Made by a program: the position numbers and the translations under genes
Shown here: piece after piece, positions 38,401 to 47,340 of the stretch
How the letters are laid out: each line of letters opens with the position of its first letter
Numbering within the stretch: the first letter of the stretch is position 1
Notes under the pieces: generated by a model
The model's database searches: none
What the model was told of the DNA's origin: nothing
What the model saw: only the letters and a program-made list of their open reading frames with translations
Source: Dromaius novaehollandiae
Taxonomy: Eukaryota; Chordata; Aves; Casuariiformes; Dromaiidae
Length of the DNA: 64,000 nt
Assembly: GCF_036370855.1 (NCBI RefSeq)
Contig: NC_088099.1
Location: 76,921,218 to 76,985,217 of the forward strand
Direction of reading: 5' to 3'

Positions 38401-41400
38401 CTTTTGCATCTGAGAATGGCATTTGCCTGTTCTATGGTTGTATCATGACCATCTTGTCATCAGTTGTTATGCACAGAATGTTCTCCTCATTTTCAACTGT
38501 TATAATTCCTAGCTGCATACAGAATTATTGGTCTCCAAGAGCATAACCTCGCATTTTTGTTTCATTTTGTTTCTTTGAGTTTTTCCTGTATCTGTTACTT
38601 TCATCATCAGACTCATGATCCTTTCTATAGGTTAATCCACTCCTCCTGTCTTGGCAGTGCCTCTCAACTTTGAGGTGTCAGCCAACACGTTTCCTCAATG
38701 TAGTTTTACCTCCGGTTTAAGTGTTATTCATTAAAATACTAAGTAAGATTGGCATTAAAGTTTGTCCTTGACAATCCCCAACTGTAACCTCTTTCTCAAC
38801 TTTATTTCATTCTTTGACACTGCTAATATCTGAATGTTTTTATTCCCTTTCTTGGGAATATTCCAGAGTACTTGAAATTATATTTTATCATTTCCAAACT
38901 GCAGTGTACAGAAACACTATCATGTCTGGGATGTAGTGCACAATATAATAATGATAGTTTATTATTAAACACATATTACAGGTATTCAGTACAAGAGTAT
39001 CTACAAAACTGTCTCCTGAGTAGAGTCCTACTAGGCACATAACATACTTAAACAACTACACATTAGCACTGTTCTGATAGCCTTTGAATATTATGTTCTA
39101 TCAAGAAAATGTCTTTAAGTATTCTCCTGAAGTTGATCAGTTTAAGCTGGGTTGAAAGCATGTGTGAGGTGTAACTTGGAAAAAGGCTGGACTACTTAAG
39201 ATCACCACAAATGATCCTGCCTCTCTGTTTCTGTTGATAATTAAACCAACACTGTCTTGTCCATGTTACTTTGTATTGAATTATAATTCTACAGAACTTT
39301 GATCTAATGGTTCTTTTCCTAAATTTTCTTTGGGATCTCTCTTCAGCTGGAAATATTATAAGCTATTATTTTTGATACAATGTGGATGACTTCTGTTTTA
39401 TCATCCTGTCTTGCGTAGGTGTCCTGACCTGCCCTGAATCAGCTGACACTTCAAAGCATGACAACATCACAAAATTTTATCACTCAATTCAAACCATTCT
39501 GTAAAAGCTTTCTTTAGTTCTTTCTTCAATCATCGAGGTATTGGTATAACTTTTGGGAACTTGAATTCATGCATCCCTCAAATTTTTGATCTGGTTAATT
39601 CACTTTCTGATTTGCTTTAGGACAAGCACAGATTTTCTTTCCCCATGTATTGTTTTTTTGATCTTCCTTGTAGTTAGCAGAAAGTCACTGTGGCTAATGT
39701 TCTAATAATGCTGATAATTGTTCTAATAATGCTGTTCATGTTGCCTTTTAGAGGCTTTATTTTACGCTCCTGTGTGATAAGCACTGTACATAAAGAGAGG
39801 TGATCCCAGCTCTGAATAGTTAGCAAATTAATACAATAGATGGGAGGGAAGAGAGGAACAGAAAGTGATCTGCCCAGGACTGCAGTATGGGTTACTAGCA
39901 GATAAAGCTCTGGTTTCTTTATCCTGTACTGGGGCCATATAGCATTTCATGGGTTCCTGTTCAACTCTACCTGACAGTTCTTAATATACAGTTTGTTAAT
40001 AAAAACACAGTAGGGATGAGAAAAGAAATAAGATGCTAATACAAATCTATGGGCTTGCATTAAGTAGTTCTGCTAAAAGTTCCTGTGAACTGATAGTATT
40101 TGATATCATTCTGGACCTGTGAAGCCCCCTCCCCCTCCCTGGTATAGGTCTTCATTTCTTTAAACACTGAACAATTTGCATTGTCAATGTTGTTACTATA
40201 TCCTGAAAAAAAATCAACACTTTTAGAGGCAAAACTGCTATGTCACCATAAATACTTTATATTTAGGTCTGTCAATAAAGTATGAATATACAGCGAATGT
40301 TTGGTTGCATTTAGAGTAGTTAATATAATTTTATTTTATTAAAACAGATGATCTGTCACAGCTTGTCCACTATACCCTCACAAAGTCAGTGTTTTGACAT
40401 TCTCCAGACTGGCATCTGTAAATATTTGGTAAGTAACATTGTTTTCTATGTTAACTTGCTCATGTTGAATTTTGTGATAGTCTGATTAACCCTCAAAGCT
40501 ATTTCTTCCATATATTTAATATATTCTATGTATAATTGCAGCATTTGCAAAAATTTTAAACACAATTAGTGGAGTTTGAAAAAATATCTGACTTTTTAGT
40601 ATCCAAATGTGTATATTCCCCCCACCTCTGATTTCTGAATACTTCAGCTTGTTTTCAAATGAGGACAGCCATAATTGAAAGCTTTTGTTTTCTTAAAAGA
40701 GCAACTAGCAACTTTAAATAAGTTTTACAGGCTTTCTTCTCCTTCAAATCCTAATGCTCCTTAACCTCAGGATGGGGATGCCAAAGACAGTACTGGGTAA
40801 TAGAGTTCTCAGGGGCAGAGTTTGAAGGTCAGCTCTCTTTGATACTTGTTGCTAAGAGGAAGGACTTGTATGTCATGTTATTGAAACAGTTCTGTGATCT
40901 AATAAGTATTCACAGTTCACTGTATTGAGGCCTTCCTAAAAATTCCTAGTCCAAAGCTTCCATGGGAAATGGCTCAACTGTAATCTGTTTTTTGGGTTTC
41001 TTTTTTTGAGGTAGGGGTTTCAGTTAAATCACTGCTCCTAGAATCAGCTTGTGTATTATATAATACATGGGCCTTTGAAAGCAAAATATTAAGTGGTATT
41101 TGCATTTCTGATAGTGGATTTTTATGTTTAATTAGTCTGCTGGCCCAAGATCTCTAATATGTTGATGACAGTAGCTCAATCACTTAACAGGGAAGGAAGG
41201 CCATGCAGTGTAGGCAGCATCCTATACTGAAACTTATTTGAGCTGTCTTATCTGCTGGATTTGCATAAACTGAAGTGCCTGTATTTGTAGCATCTTCCAG
41301 TTTTGGTGATTGGCATCAGTGTTAAAAGACTGGCTAATTTGATCTTCAGGATGCTTCTTTATATACAGATGTCCATCTAGCTCACTCATTATTTCCTATT

Positions 41401-44400
41401 TGTGGTTGGTCAAGATCATCATTAGTTTGGTGAATTGTTATTTGGTGCCTCCCTGTCTGGAATGCAGCAAGGGACTGCAACAGTCAGCAAGATGTCTTTG
41501 TCACACAGGAATGTCATCTGCAAAACCCAAAACTCTGCAACTAGCTGGTGTGAGGTCAACTTGGGGTGAGAATTTGTTGTGCTCTTTGCCTTGTCAATAC
41601 AAAGAGGAAATGCTGTACCCCTGCTTTGGCAGTGGAGTGCTGCAGGGTGACTGTGGGCTTTTGTCCTCCAGCAGACTTCCACATGCACCCATGGCCTCCA
41701 TCCAAAGACCCTGGGTGCTGTCACACCCATTCTAGGGGTGTCTGTTTTAGGGCACACTCGTGTTCCTGACACCTCGTGCCAAACTTTGCCTGGGTCTTAC
41801 AACTGTCATCTGTCATTTTATATGACTGACTTACCTGGAAAGCAGTTGCATGGCACAGTATGTGCAAACACCAGTTTCCCTTCTTTGTTGCCTCAATCAA
41901 GTGTGTGTCAGCTGGGGTAGCGATAAAGTGTAAAGACCTCTGGAGTGTGCCCAGAAGGGTGTTGCTTCAACCCACCTGGACCACCTCTTGCAGGCTGCAC
42001 CAGTCTCTGTAGTAGACCACCATCTTCTGCAGGATGATCAGTTCTCACCAAATAGTAGGCGATCGTACACTAGACTGATCAGGAGACCGATTCAGTGTGT
42101 CCTCACTGTTTTTTTTTTTTTTTTCCCCTCCTTCAGTACATTTTTTTTCTAGGGCTGAATTTGTTCTTCATATCTTGATTTTTTTGTGAGGGCTCTTTTT
42201 ACCTTTACCTTTTGGAGGATTCTGCTGTTACGTTTCAACAGCCTAGAAATCTGAAGGAAATAAAAATTTCTGTGCAGTGTCTTTTGTAATGCTTTCTGAT
42301 TTTTCTGTAGAACTTGATGATTAGAGCACTTTCTCCTCAAGTCCAGGTGATGTGGATTTGGTTTCATTGCCTCTGTTCCTTCTCTTTGGAGTAATCGTTA
42401 ATCTGCTGATGTTCCATCAGATGATACTCTAATGTTTTTATTGGAAATATAAAGAAGTTTGAGCCTTTCATTATTTTTCTTAACCATCCGACAAGTAATC
42501 GTACCAGTGAAATGCACTGTATTTTGTTAGCTTGTACTTCTTTATTGATGATTTTCTAAAAATTGGTAAGTAACAGCCCACCTTGTTAAGCAAACTAACT
42601 GTATTTCATAGTTTAAAAAAAATCTACTTGGGGTGCAGAGCAAATTAGGCTGCTTTAACATTCCTGAAAGCAGCTTTTTGTTTAGATAAATGGTGCCACA
42701 TTAGCAATGTGTGATTTTTATGGTTTTACAATATTGATAATATAGCAGGACTAAGATCTAGCATAGTTACGAGTAGCATTTCAAAAATCAAATTGCTTTT
42801 TAATTCGCCACCTCTATCCAAAAAAAGACATTTTTTTCGCAATTATTTTACTTATTGTGCCTATAAAATTCTTACTCAAGATGATACTCTAACAGCTTGG
42901 AAGATCACCCCAGCTGTGGGCCCAGTATATGTTCCATTAGCTTTAATTTAACTTGGCTCATAATATACTCATTCCTGTCAAGCATGTTGAATTTCTAAGA
43001 CTAGTCCTGATGACTATCTAGTAGATGCTTTTCTTTATGGAGAATAAATCTGAATTTCCTTCTACTTCATTGACTCCTGCACTGCTGTTTCAAGACATGG
43101 AAGGGCTGGTCTGTCCCATGATATATGCTTAAAAGGAAAGACCTGTTCTCTCTGAAATATTTTTCTGGTGTGCGTCTGTAACATCTTTCAAAGCATTGGC
43201 TCAAAGCATTGTGTTCTTTTTGGATACATTTGAGATGAGTAATGTTTATTTAGAGGGGATGGAATGAAGATGTTGGTTTCTTATCTTGCTACAGCTGCTG
43301 TTAGCTGCCTGTTTTACCACTTTTTATTTGAAATCCAGTGGCTTAGGAACTGGAGTAACTTTTTAAAACTTCTGCAAGGTTATCTGGGTGGTGTGTTTTT
43401 GTTTTTTGAAATGTCAAATAATTCAGAGCTGCATTGCTCAGAAAATACCTTAAATCTGTGCTCTCAAATTGATTCTAGATTTTGTCCTCTTTTCCTAGCT
43501 TGTAACATCACACACAATAGGGAAGGAAGTGGCTCTAAATTCCAGACTTTTGGATTTGGGATTTTTCAAGTGGGGAAAAATAAAAGAATTCCTCATTTTA
43601 TTGAGAAAGGCGCAAGCCCATCTTTTTCATTTATACTAATCAAGGAAGAGGGGTACCACTAAGCACTTTGGTTTGCTGATCAACTTAGCTATACTTTGTT
43701 TGCACATCTCTGCAAAATGTAGTAAAAGGGATGAGGCAGGCCTTGTTTGACAGGGATATAATGTGTCGTTTCCCCCCTTCTATTGATATGGGTGTCACTT
43801 TCTAAAGAAAATAGGGATTTCTAAAAATGCAGGAACATGTATTGACTTCAGCAGAAACAAAGTAATATTTCTAGTAAGGGAGAAATTCTGCTCTAGCTAG
43901 ACATGCTTGTATACAACAAAAAAATTCTGTAGAAAGTGATGAACTTTTTTTTCCAATACAGGTTGGATTGGTTGTAATACCTGATAGCACAGCTGGATCT
44001 GTTCTGTGTGCCATAAATAAGCTCTTGGATCAAGCCTGCATCCTAAATGAAAATCTGCACAAGTTCTTAGCCTCTTGTTGTTGTAGTCTTTTGTACTTTC
44101 TGCTAACTTTAGACAAAGAGGATGCAGAACATGTACAGAAAAGGTAATGTTGCTTTTCTTATTGCTTTAATTGTCTCTGCCATTAAAACCACAAGTGTGC
44201 AGAGATGTAAAATGAACTTCCCCTGTTTTTTTTCCTTTCTTCCTTATTCTGAAATAGCATTTGGATTTAAGAAACACATCTGTAAGGTTAGCTGGAATTA
44301 TTTAAAAATGTAACTGAAGAAGCTTTCATTTCAAAGCTTTTACTTAACACAATTGTTCTAGTTAGATGTCAGAACAATACTGACTTTAAAAAGGCAGATA

Positions 44401-46712
44401 TTTATACCTTAATCCTTAGATTTAACCTTTTGGTTTCATTAGATACATATAAAGCCAAATCCTTTACATGTTGCTTTTCAAAGTTTATACTTTAACTTAA
44501 ATAGTCAAGCTTTAGCAAAACTTCTTGGGCATCATTTTATAGACTGACAATGCATTTGATTAAAAAAAAAAAAAAAAAGATACCAGATTTAAATAACAGA
44601 TATCAGATTTAAATAAGTTTACTTACCTCTGCAGCAGAAATGTCTTTAAACAACTTAAACAAGCTTTTCCTGTAACTGTTCCTTATATAGAAAATCGTTG
44701 TTCAAAGATCACTTAATTTTAATATGTGCATTTAATATTGATTCCTCCTTCACTTACACTATTTAATTACTTACATATTACAAAAAGCAGATTTTATTGT
44801 ATGATTTCTTATAAGTCTTAAAGATTCAGCTGTACCTGAATTATAATTGAAACAAAAATACTCAAAAAATGCTTCCCTGCTACATCAAGCTGAGATTACA
44901 CTTTGTAAGAGCTTCAGCAACATTTATATCCTGAACCCTAATTTTTTTTCTGTGCTGAACATAATTTTAAAATTTAGCATTTTCTGGTACAGACTTGCTG
45001 CTTCAACATTAATAATTTGTAAATATAACCATGTCTACTGTCTTCACCATAGAGGCACATTTCCTTATACAGATGTGAAGATAAGTCTCGGAAGCATATT
45101 TGGAATAAGTGTCTCTGATCATCTCAATTTCTGTTCTTTTCCTTTCAGGGATCTGCTGTGGGGATCATGTATTTCTGCATTAGCACTCCTGCCCCGATTA
45201 TTGAGACTGATGCTGCAGAGTCTTCAAGTGAGCAGGATCTGTCGGGAAGAACTGCCTGTTGTTGCTCAGTTGCTTCGCTTACTAATGCAACATGGTCAGC
45301 TCAGGAGCCATATGGCGACAAATGAATTTCTAGTGCAACAGATTATCAAGGACATTATGGTATGAAATTTCTTGCTGTCTCCTAGAGACTACATAGATAT
45401 ACTTCACGTTTATATTTAAAGATTATTACAAACCCTGGAAAAAAAGAAGTTGTAAAAACAAAAGTTAAAATCATCTTTTGTCTTAGCAGTGCAGCCTATA
45501 TAGTAGGCTGCTACTTGTCTGAACAGCTGTATTCATCAAACAGATGAGACAGTTTTGAAGTTTAGCTTGCATCCAATCCAGGGATCCTGGACAACAGTCT
45601 GCTGCATGACAAAATGCACTGGAATTGGATTGCTTGTTTCATTTGATAACCTGACCTTATAGGATAACTGTGATGGTCTACACACAGCCAGTCTGATGGA
45701 AAGCTGCTGGAGTCCAAAAATAAAAAACTAATTCTTTTTGTTTATTGAAGCATGGGTGCATGTGTGTACTAAGATGACAGAAAATGAGACAAGCTTTCTA
45801 AAACCTATATGATGAAAAATACATTCTTTCAAGGGTGTAAGTCCTTAGAGAGGTAAATTAAAAAATGTGCTATTACTACAATTACTTCCCTTGTCAGGGA
45901 ACACATCTGAAGCTGCCTTCTCTCAAACATCATACTAGTTTTGAATGCAGTGAGTTAGTGTGCCCCACAGGTTTGAGTAAGTAAGCTGCACCTATCTTTT
46001 AGTAGCTTTTTAAAGAACTACCATCAGACACTCGCCTCAGAGGTGGCAAGAGAGCATCTTGCAAATTCTCTAACAGAAAATGATATGGTTGGCTTCCTTT
46101 CATTTTTAAAATGGCTTAGCCAGTTTTTGTGATGTTCCACTATAGGAATTTTGGTTTTTTGTTTTTTAAACCACTTATGAATGCTAAAGTGGGGGTGAAT
46201 TACTGGAGTGTTGTCTGTGGAGTTCTGTTGGTAGCAGTTCTCATGAAGACTGGGGCATTGAGTTCTTCTGCCATAAGCAGAACCATGCTCATTTGTATTT
46301 TTATTGACTATAAATTGCAGAATTGGAAAGTAAACAAGCCACTGTAGTCAAGAGTAAGGAGAGCACATCTGATGTAATTCAAATACTTCATAATGTAACA
46401 CTAAATATATCAAATGGTAACATTTTATTATTTCAGTATTAACAGACATACCATCTTTCATTATTGAAATGCCACTGTGTGCAGGTGAACAAGGTTATTT
46501 TGAATCTTTAACAGAGCAGCTGGTAAACTGTAAAAACAAAGTCCACAAAACTTTACTGCTGATGACATTAAGCTTTATGTTCTTTCCCTTCTTTCTAGAC
46601 ACTGAAGAGTGGTGAAGTTCAAGAGCAATGGCTAACAGACCTCCATTACTGTTTCAACATCTACCTTGCCTCTCATTCCCAGGGACCTGGCCCTATAAGC
46701 ATGGTATATTAA
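2303..46712 (+). CDS. TEX10: TEX10 (testis-expressed 10), 3' part of gene, nine coding exons
   Basis: Spliced coding exons at 2303-2438, 7455-7630, 9499-9676, 26936-27024, 28196-28329, 40348-40428, 43962-44143, 45149-45359 and 46599-46712 join in phase into about 433 residues ending in TAA. The product matches vertebrate TEX10 from the '[11 protein letters not shown]' region to the C-terminal '[12 protein letters not shown]' block; human TEX10 is 929 residues, so this is roughly its C-terminal half, mostly helical and armadillo-like. The N-terminal IPI1-type domain and the start codon lie upstream of the window. Known role of the family: nuclear/nucleolar subunit of the PELP1-WDR18-TEX10 (Rix1-like) complex with LAS1L and SENP3, needed for 60S ribosomal subunit maturation and ITS2 processing; also linked to the CHTOP-associated 5FMC complex and to stem-cell transcription in mouse. 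No frameshift or stop is seen. The coordinates span introns; a poly(A) signal follows about 100 bases after the stop. Confidence 0.95.
3634..3684. repeat. (GT)n/(CA)n imperfect microsatellite
   Basis: GTGTGTGTACACACATGCAC followed by alternating CACACG, CGCGCG and CACACA units to about 3684. It is alternating purine-pyrimidine throughout, so it could adopt Z-DNA. Confidence 0.9.
4980..5995 (+). mobile_element. CR1-type LINE fragment, sense, reverse transcriptase part
   Basis: Similarity to avian/reptilian CR1 ORF2 can be followed in order: 'gactggaaaaagac' (the DWKK region), 'ggaatccatttccaaacac', then about 5270-5340, 'caaatcatgctttaccaatgtgattgccttctgtgatga' (the SCLTNLIAFYDE-like segment, 39 bases described by position rather than in full frame), 'cagaattctcactttgaagc' (HRILTLKL), 'acactcagcaaattttta' (SKFADD region, decayed) and 'ctggggcagaataa' (LGQNN). 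Many stops and frameshifts, so long dead. It ends near 5995 with the 'ctcagtactggtgagac' segment typical of the [13 protein letters not shown] region. Boundaries are approximate. Confidence 0.75.
7455..7630 (+). CDS. TEX10: TEX10 exon B
   Basis: Acceptor 'tttctttag' and donor 'ATG|gtaaga'. With the split Arg restored the frame reads [20 protein letters not shown] and continues to '[10 protein letters not shown]'. This is one of the best conserved TEX10 stretches (human '[19 protein letters not shown]'). It ends one base into an Asp codon. Confidence 0.96.
7631..9498 (+). other. TEX10 intron B-C
   Basis: A 1.9 kb AT-rich intron. No recognisable repeat or additional exon. Confidence 0.75.
9499..9676 (+). 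CDS. TEX10: TEX10 exon C
   Basis: Acceptor 'atttctgcag' and donor 'ATGAG|gtaaaa'. It encodes [20 protein letters not shown] onward to '[15 protein letters not shown]', matching the human '[20 protein letters not shown]' region. It contains a short CTTG-repeat-like run (around 9590-9604) that encodes the Leu/Ala/Cys-rich segment without breaking the frame. A 17 kb intron follows. Confidence 0.96.
10434..10456. repeat. Poly(A) run of 23
   Basis: Twenty-three consecutive A after AAAGTTT. No recognisable retroposed sequence lies 5' of it, so it is listed only as a simple repeat. Confidence 0.9.
11860..12460 (+). mobile_element. Old CR1/L3-like LINE 3' end, sense
   Basis: The order of phrases follows the 3' end of amniote CR1/L3 elements: 'ggattatgtccagctttgtgg' (the YCVQL(W) region), a 'gcagacaaagaacattag' stretch (cf. 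'...gagagcaacaaaaatgatta'), 'actattgaaaagagatggga', 'gtactggaataaaat', 'gtatggaatctattaacagg' (cf. 'gtggaatctccatc'), 'gtagatggactaggt' (cf. 'ggactagatgacc') and 'ttttcaactctcgtgattct' (cf. the terminal 'ccaactctatgattct'). Heavily diverged; edges approximate. Confidence 0.6.
13185..13203. repeat. Poly(T) run of 19
   Basis: Nineteen T at the left edge of a slightly GC-richer stretch (about 13204-13715) that lacks recognisable homology. It could mark the A-tail of an antisense retroposed sequence. Confidence 0.85.
17345..18103 (+). mobile_element. CR1 LINE 3' fragment, sense, avian type
   Basis: The best preserved transposon in the window. The translation shows the C-terminal part of CR1 ORF2: [68 protein letters not shown], with in-frame stops (for example TAG at about 17444 and TGA after LLE at 17625). 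The 3' UTR follows with 'ttgcccagagaggttgtgga', 'gttggactacgtgatctcc', 'aggtcccttccaacctcaac' and the terminal octamer-like repeats 'gattctgtgataacaattctatg'. 5'-truncated, as is usual for CR1. A G-rich patch at 17738-17755 is part of it. Confidence 0.92.
18420..19735 (-). mobile_element. Degraded CR1/L3-like LINE, antisense, reverse transcriptase part
   Basis: Read on the - strand (from 19735 down) the RT blocks appear in the expected order: a P-G-stop-D-G-F-H remnant of the RT PGPDGIHP motif at 19550-19571, then '[12 protein letters not shown]' (cf. GPVLFNIFIND) and LSKFADN at about 18983-19003, where the catalytic FADD is FADN. The 3' part from about 18700 down to 18420 holds decayed thumb/3' region sequence. 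Multiple stops. The 18.4-19.2 kb and 19.4-19.7 kb pieces may be one insertion with an internal deletion. Confidence 0.7.
19830..19925 (+). mobile_element. tRNA-derived SINE (MIR/CORE-type) remnant
   Basis: 'gtagctcagtgattaaagc' resembles a pol III A box, and 'gatgggttcacttcc' some 35 bases later a decayed B box. The arrangement is like the head of ancient amniote tRNA-derived SINEs. Too diverged to name. Confidence 0.4.
20160..20425. mobile_element. Possible ancient amniote SINE fragments
   Basis: 'catagtggctgaagcacttc' and 'cctgggaggtgaaagaaatt' at about 20348-20392 resemble the tRNA-like head of an old amniote SINE on the + strand. 'cagatttaaaatgggatcac' near 20226 looks like the reverse-complement counterpart. 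Similarity is loose. Confidence 0.3.
21269..21329. repeat. Poly(A)17 ... poly(C)16 pair
   Basis: A run 21269-21285 and, after 28 mixed bases, a C run at 21314-21329. Simple sequence; the C run could form an i-motif or, on the other strand, stacked G. Confidence 0.85.
22260..24350 (-). mobile_element. Degraded CR1/L3-like LINE, antisense, endonuclease to reverse transcriptase
   Basis: About 2 kb of one ORF2-type LINE read on the - strand. The endonuclease C-terminal signature is still open: [20 protein letters not shown] followed by KVILDL (about 23650-23725), matching the 'LVxxPTRxxxxLDL' block. Further down lies PGQDGIH (22921-22942), the RT PGPDGIHP motif. The 3' half runs to about 22260 with phrases shared by other antisense amniote LINEs ('ccttaccgacctgtagttccc', 'tgtttcctgttttcagccag'). 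The element shares the 22850-23110 segment with 19440-19735 of the neighbouring element, so both belong to the same or sister families. Confidence 0.75.
24585..25110 (-). mobile_element. Possible ORF1 / 5' region of the same antisense LINE
   Basis: The - strand frame 24875-24669 reads a highly charged peptide ([20 protein letters not shown]..., rich in Glu, Lys, Arg, Asp, with heptad-like spacing). It lies just 5' (in the element's orientation) of the endonuclease part at 22260-24350, where a LINE ORF1 would be expected. No specific homology can be claimed; it could also be chance. Confidence 0.25.
26936..27024 (+). CDS. TEX10: TEX10 exon D
   Basis: Acceptor 'ttttatgtag' and donor 'ATAG|gtaatc'. 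It encodes 29 full codons, (R)[17 protein letters not shown] then [12 protein letters not shown](G), aligned with human 'SSFSGWKYSAKDWLMSDVDYF'. The first half is the most diverged part relative to mammals; the [10 protein letters not shown] core is unchanged. Confidence 0.95.
27025..28195 (+). other. TEX10 intron D-E
   Basis: A 1.2 kb AT-rich intron. A 107-codon antisense open frame (27449-27126) has no recognisable features. Confidence 0.75.
28196..28329 (+). CDS. TEX10: TEX10 exon E
   Basis: Acceptor 'ctttttctttag', donor 'GAG|gtaata', phase 2 in and phase 0 out. It encodes (G)[19 protein letters not shown] and '[18 protein letters not shown]', ending WAVTE. This corresponds to human '[17 protein letters not shown]'. 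Confidence 0.96.
30157..30198. repeat. G-run and C-run pair
   Basis: A run of 'ggagggtgggggggtttg' followed closely by 'cccccttcttcccccccccc'. The runs are complementary and could fold back, or form G-quadruplex/i-motif structure. Confidence 0.7.
35899..35916 (+). CDS. TEX10: Candidate 18-nt TEX10 microexon (unproven)
   Basis: GTGCTCTTATGCATGTTG is flanked by a strong acceptor ('ctctcctttctttag') and a near-consensus donor ('gtaagtgg'). It is 18 bases long, phase 0 at both ends, and lies between exons E and F, whose junction is also phase 0. Inclusion would insert six residues, VLLCML, between WAVTE and MICHSL without changing the frame. The known mammalian protein has no insertion here, so it is either a lineage-specific optional microexon or a chance pair of splice sites. 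Confidence 0.3.
37053..37076. repeat. Poly(A) run of 24
   Basis: Twenty-four consecutive A following 'gggaggg'. No recognisable retroposon body adjoins it. Confidence 0.9.
38220..38900 (-). mobile_element. Degraded LINE (CR1/L3- or L2-like), antisense
   Basis: Phrases follow antisense amniote LINEs in order: 'gagaatggcatttgcctgtt', 'accatcttgtcatcag' (cf. 'ctcatgttcatcttgtgat'), 'cataacctcgcatttttg' (cf. 'aacctcacactttgcag'), and 'ctcaactttgaggtgtcagc' (the antisense FADDT region). Strongly diverged and without open frames; the subfamily cannot be given from the sequence alone. Confidence 0.5.
39765..39955. mobile_element. Ancient MIR/CORE-SINE-like repeat
   Basis: 'gtgtgataagcactgtacat', 'ggtgatcccagctctgaata', 'caatagatgggagggaagag' and 'acagaaagtgatctgcccag' followed by 'agcagataaagctctggttt' match the order of a common ancient amniote repeat (cf. 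'gcactgtacaaac...', 'agtgacttgcccaagg...' in antisense MIR-type copies). Orientation relative to the SINE head is probably antisense. Confidence 0.5.
40348..40428 (+). CDS. TEX10: TEX10 exon F
   Basis: Acceptor 'ttattaaaacag' with a weak pyrimidine tract; donor 'TTG|gtaagt' is consensus. Exactly 27 codons: [20 protein letters not shown] then TGICKYL, phase 0 at both ends. It aligns with human 'AVFHSLLVIPARSQNFDILQ' and joins directly to the preceding WAVTE. Confidence 0.94.
40429..43961 (+). other. TEX10 intron F-G
   Basis: A 3.5 kb intron. About 41400-42100 is noticeably richer in G+C than its surroundings and ends at a T run (42111-42124); it has open frames of 111 and 116 codons on opposite strands without recognisable homology. 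A 132-codon sense open frame occurs at 43264-43662. No supported exon. Confidence 0.7.
43962..44143 (+). CDS. TEX10: TEX10 exon G
   Basis: Acceptor 'tttttttccaatacag', donor 'AAAAG|gtaatg'. It encodes [20 protein letters not shown] onward through '[20 protein letters not shown]', ending two bases into an Arg codon. It matches human '[20 protein letters not shown]'. Confidence 0.96.
44144..45148 (+). other. TEX10 intron G-H
   Basis: A 1.0 kb AT-rich intron with a poly(A)17 at 44562-44578 and a 20-base imperfect tandem repeat ('agataccagatttaaataac') at 44579-44618. Its last 300 bases are open in frame with the next exon. Confidence 0.8.
45149..45359 (+). CDS. TEX10: TEX10 exon H
   Basis: Acceptor 'cttttcctttcag', donor 'ATG|gtatga'. 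Seventy codons: (R)[20 protein letters not shown] ... '[11 protein letters not shown]'. It aligns with human '[22 protein letters not shown]'. The 100 codons of intron immediately upstream are also open in the same frame, so the computed open frame starts at 44847, but the acceptor and homology place the exon start at 45149. Confidence 0.96.
45360..46598 (+). other. TEX10 intron H-last
   Basis: A 1.2 kb intron; no recognisable repeat or additional exon. Confidence 0.8.
46599..46712 (+). CDS. TEX10: TEX10 terminal coding exon
   Basis: Acceptor 'ccttctttctag'. It encodes [20 protein letters not shown] and a 17-residue tail ending ISMVY, then TAA at 46710-46712. It matches the human C-terminus '...[20 protein letters not shown]... 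ALATVY' in both length and final Val-Tyr. Confidence 0.97.
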   Translation, partial: TLKSGEVQEQWLTDLHYCFNIYLASHSQGPGPISMVY

Positions 46713-46812
46713 AGAGGTGGAACTACATTATTGTAAAGCATTTACTTCTATGTAGTTTTGAATAGATGATGTTGGAACAAAGCTTGTCAATTTTTTTGTA
46801 AGTGAAACTCGT

Positions 46813-46818
46813 AATAAA
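46813..46818 (+). terminator. Probable TEX10 poly(A) signal
   Basis: Canonical AATAAA about 100 bases after the TEX10 stop, with a GT-rich stretch downstream at about 46882-46905 ('gttgtgttagtaggtgtgg') that could serve as the downstream element. This implies a very short 3' UTR. Further + strand AATAAA copies at 47581 and 47841 could be distal sites. Confidence 0.65.
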
Positions 46819-47340
46819 AATTTTACAATGAACTGTATATCTCAACTTTCTCTTTAAGCAAGTAAACACTACTTTACTGGAAGTTGTGTTAGTAGGTGTG
46901 GTGACCACAGTCACAGGTCAACTAAGGCAAATCCAACTTCCTTGCAGCTTAACTGCTAGTAGAGAAATTGAGAGAGACTTTTTTACTCCAAATCACCTAT
47001 TATTTCTAAGCATCATATTAAGATTTATGATTATGTAATATTATGTATTACAACTATGGAAAAAATCAGAATGCAATATACTTTGAAACTAGAGCAATTT
47101 TTTTATTTTTGGTGACTTCATACTTTTAAAGACTTTCTGCAACATACATATTTTGCATAGGCAGTTCCAAAACTATTATAAAGGACTTGGGTTTCCTTCC
47201 AGAACAGGCCCATCTTCTCTTGTCTTTTGGAGAAAGAAGACTCCTCTTGTGCATGTATAAAGACAGTTATTTCATTAATGAGGAAAAAACTGGTGATTAT
47301 ATCAAAGGATAAAAAAACCGGCTGTGGAGAGAAGTTTGTT

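Larger units (their letters stand above)
28330..40347 (+). other. TEX10 intron E-F (12 kb)
   Basis: Contains a candidate 18-base microexon (35899-35916), G/C-run clusters (29711-29727 and 30157-30198), a poly(A) run, an antisense LINE (about 38220-38900) and an old SINE-like element (39765-39955). Nothing recognised in about 30200-35890, 35920-37050 and 37080-38220. Confidence 0.75.

Noticed and set aside
44847..45148. Upstream 100 codons open in frame with TEX10 exon H
   Set aside because: The strong acceptor at 45148 and the TEX10 alignment place the exon start at 45149; the upstream part is an intron that happens to be open.
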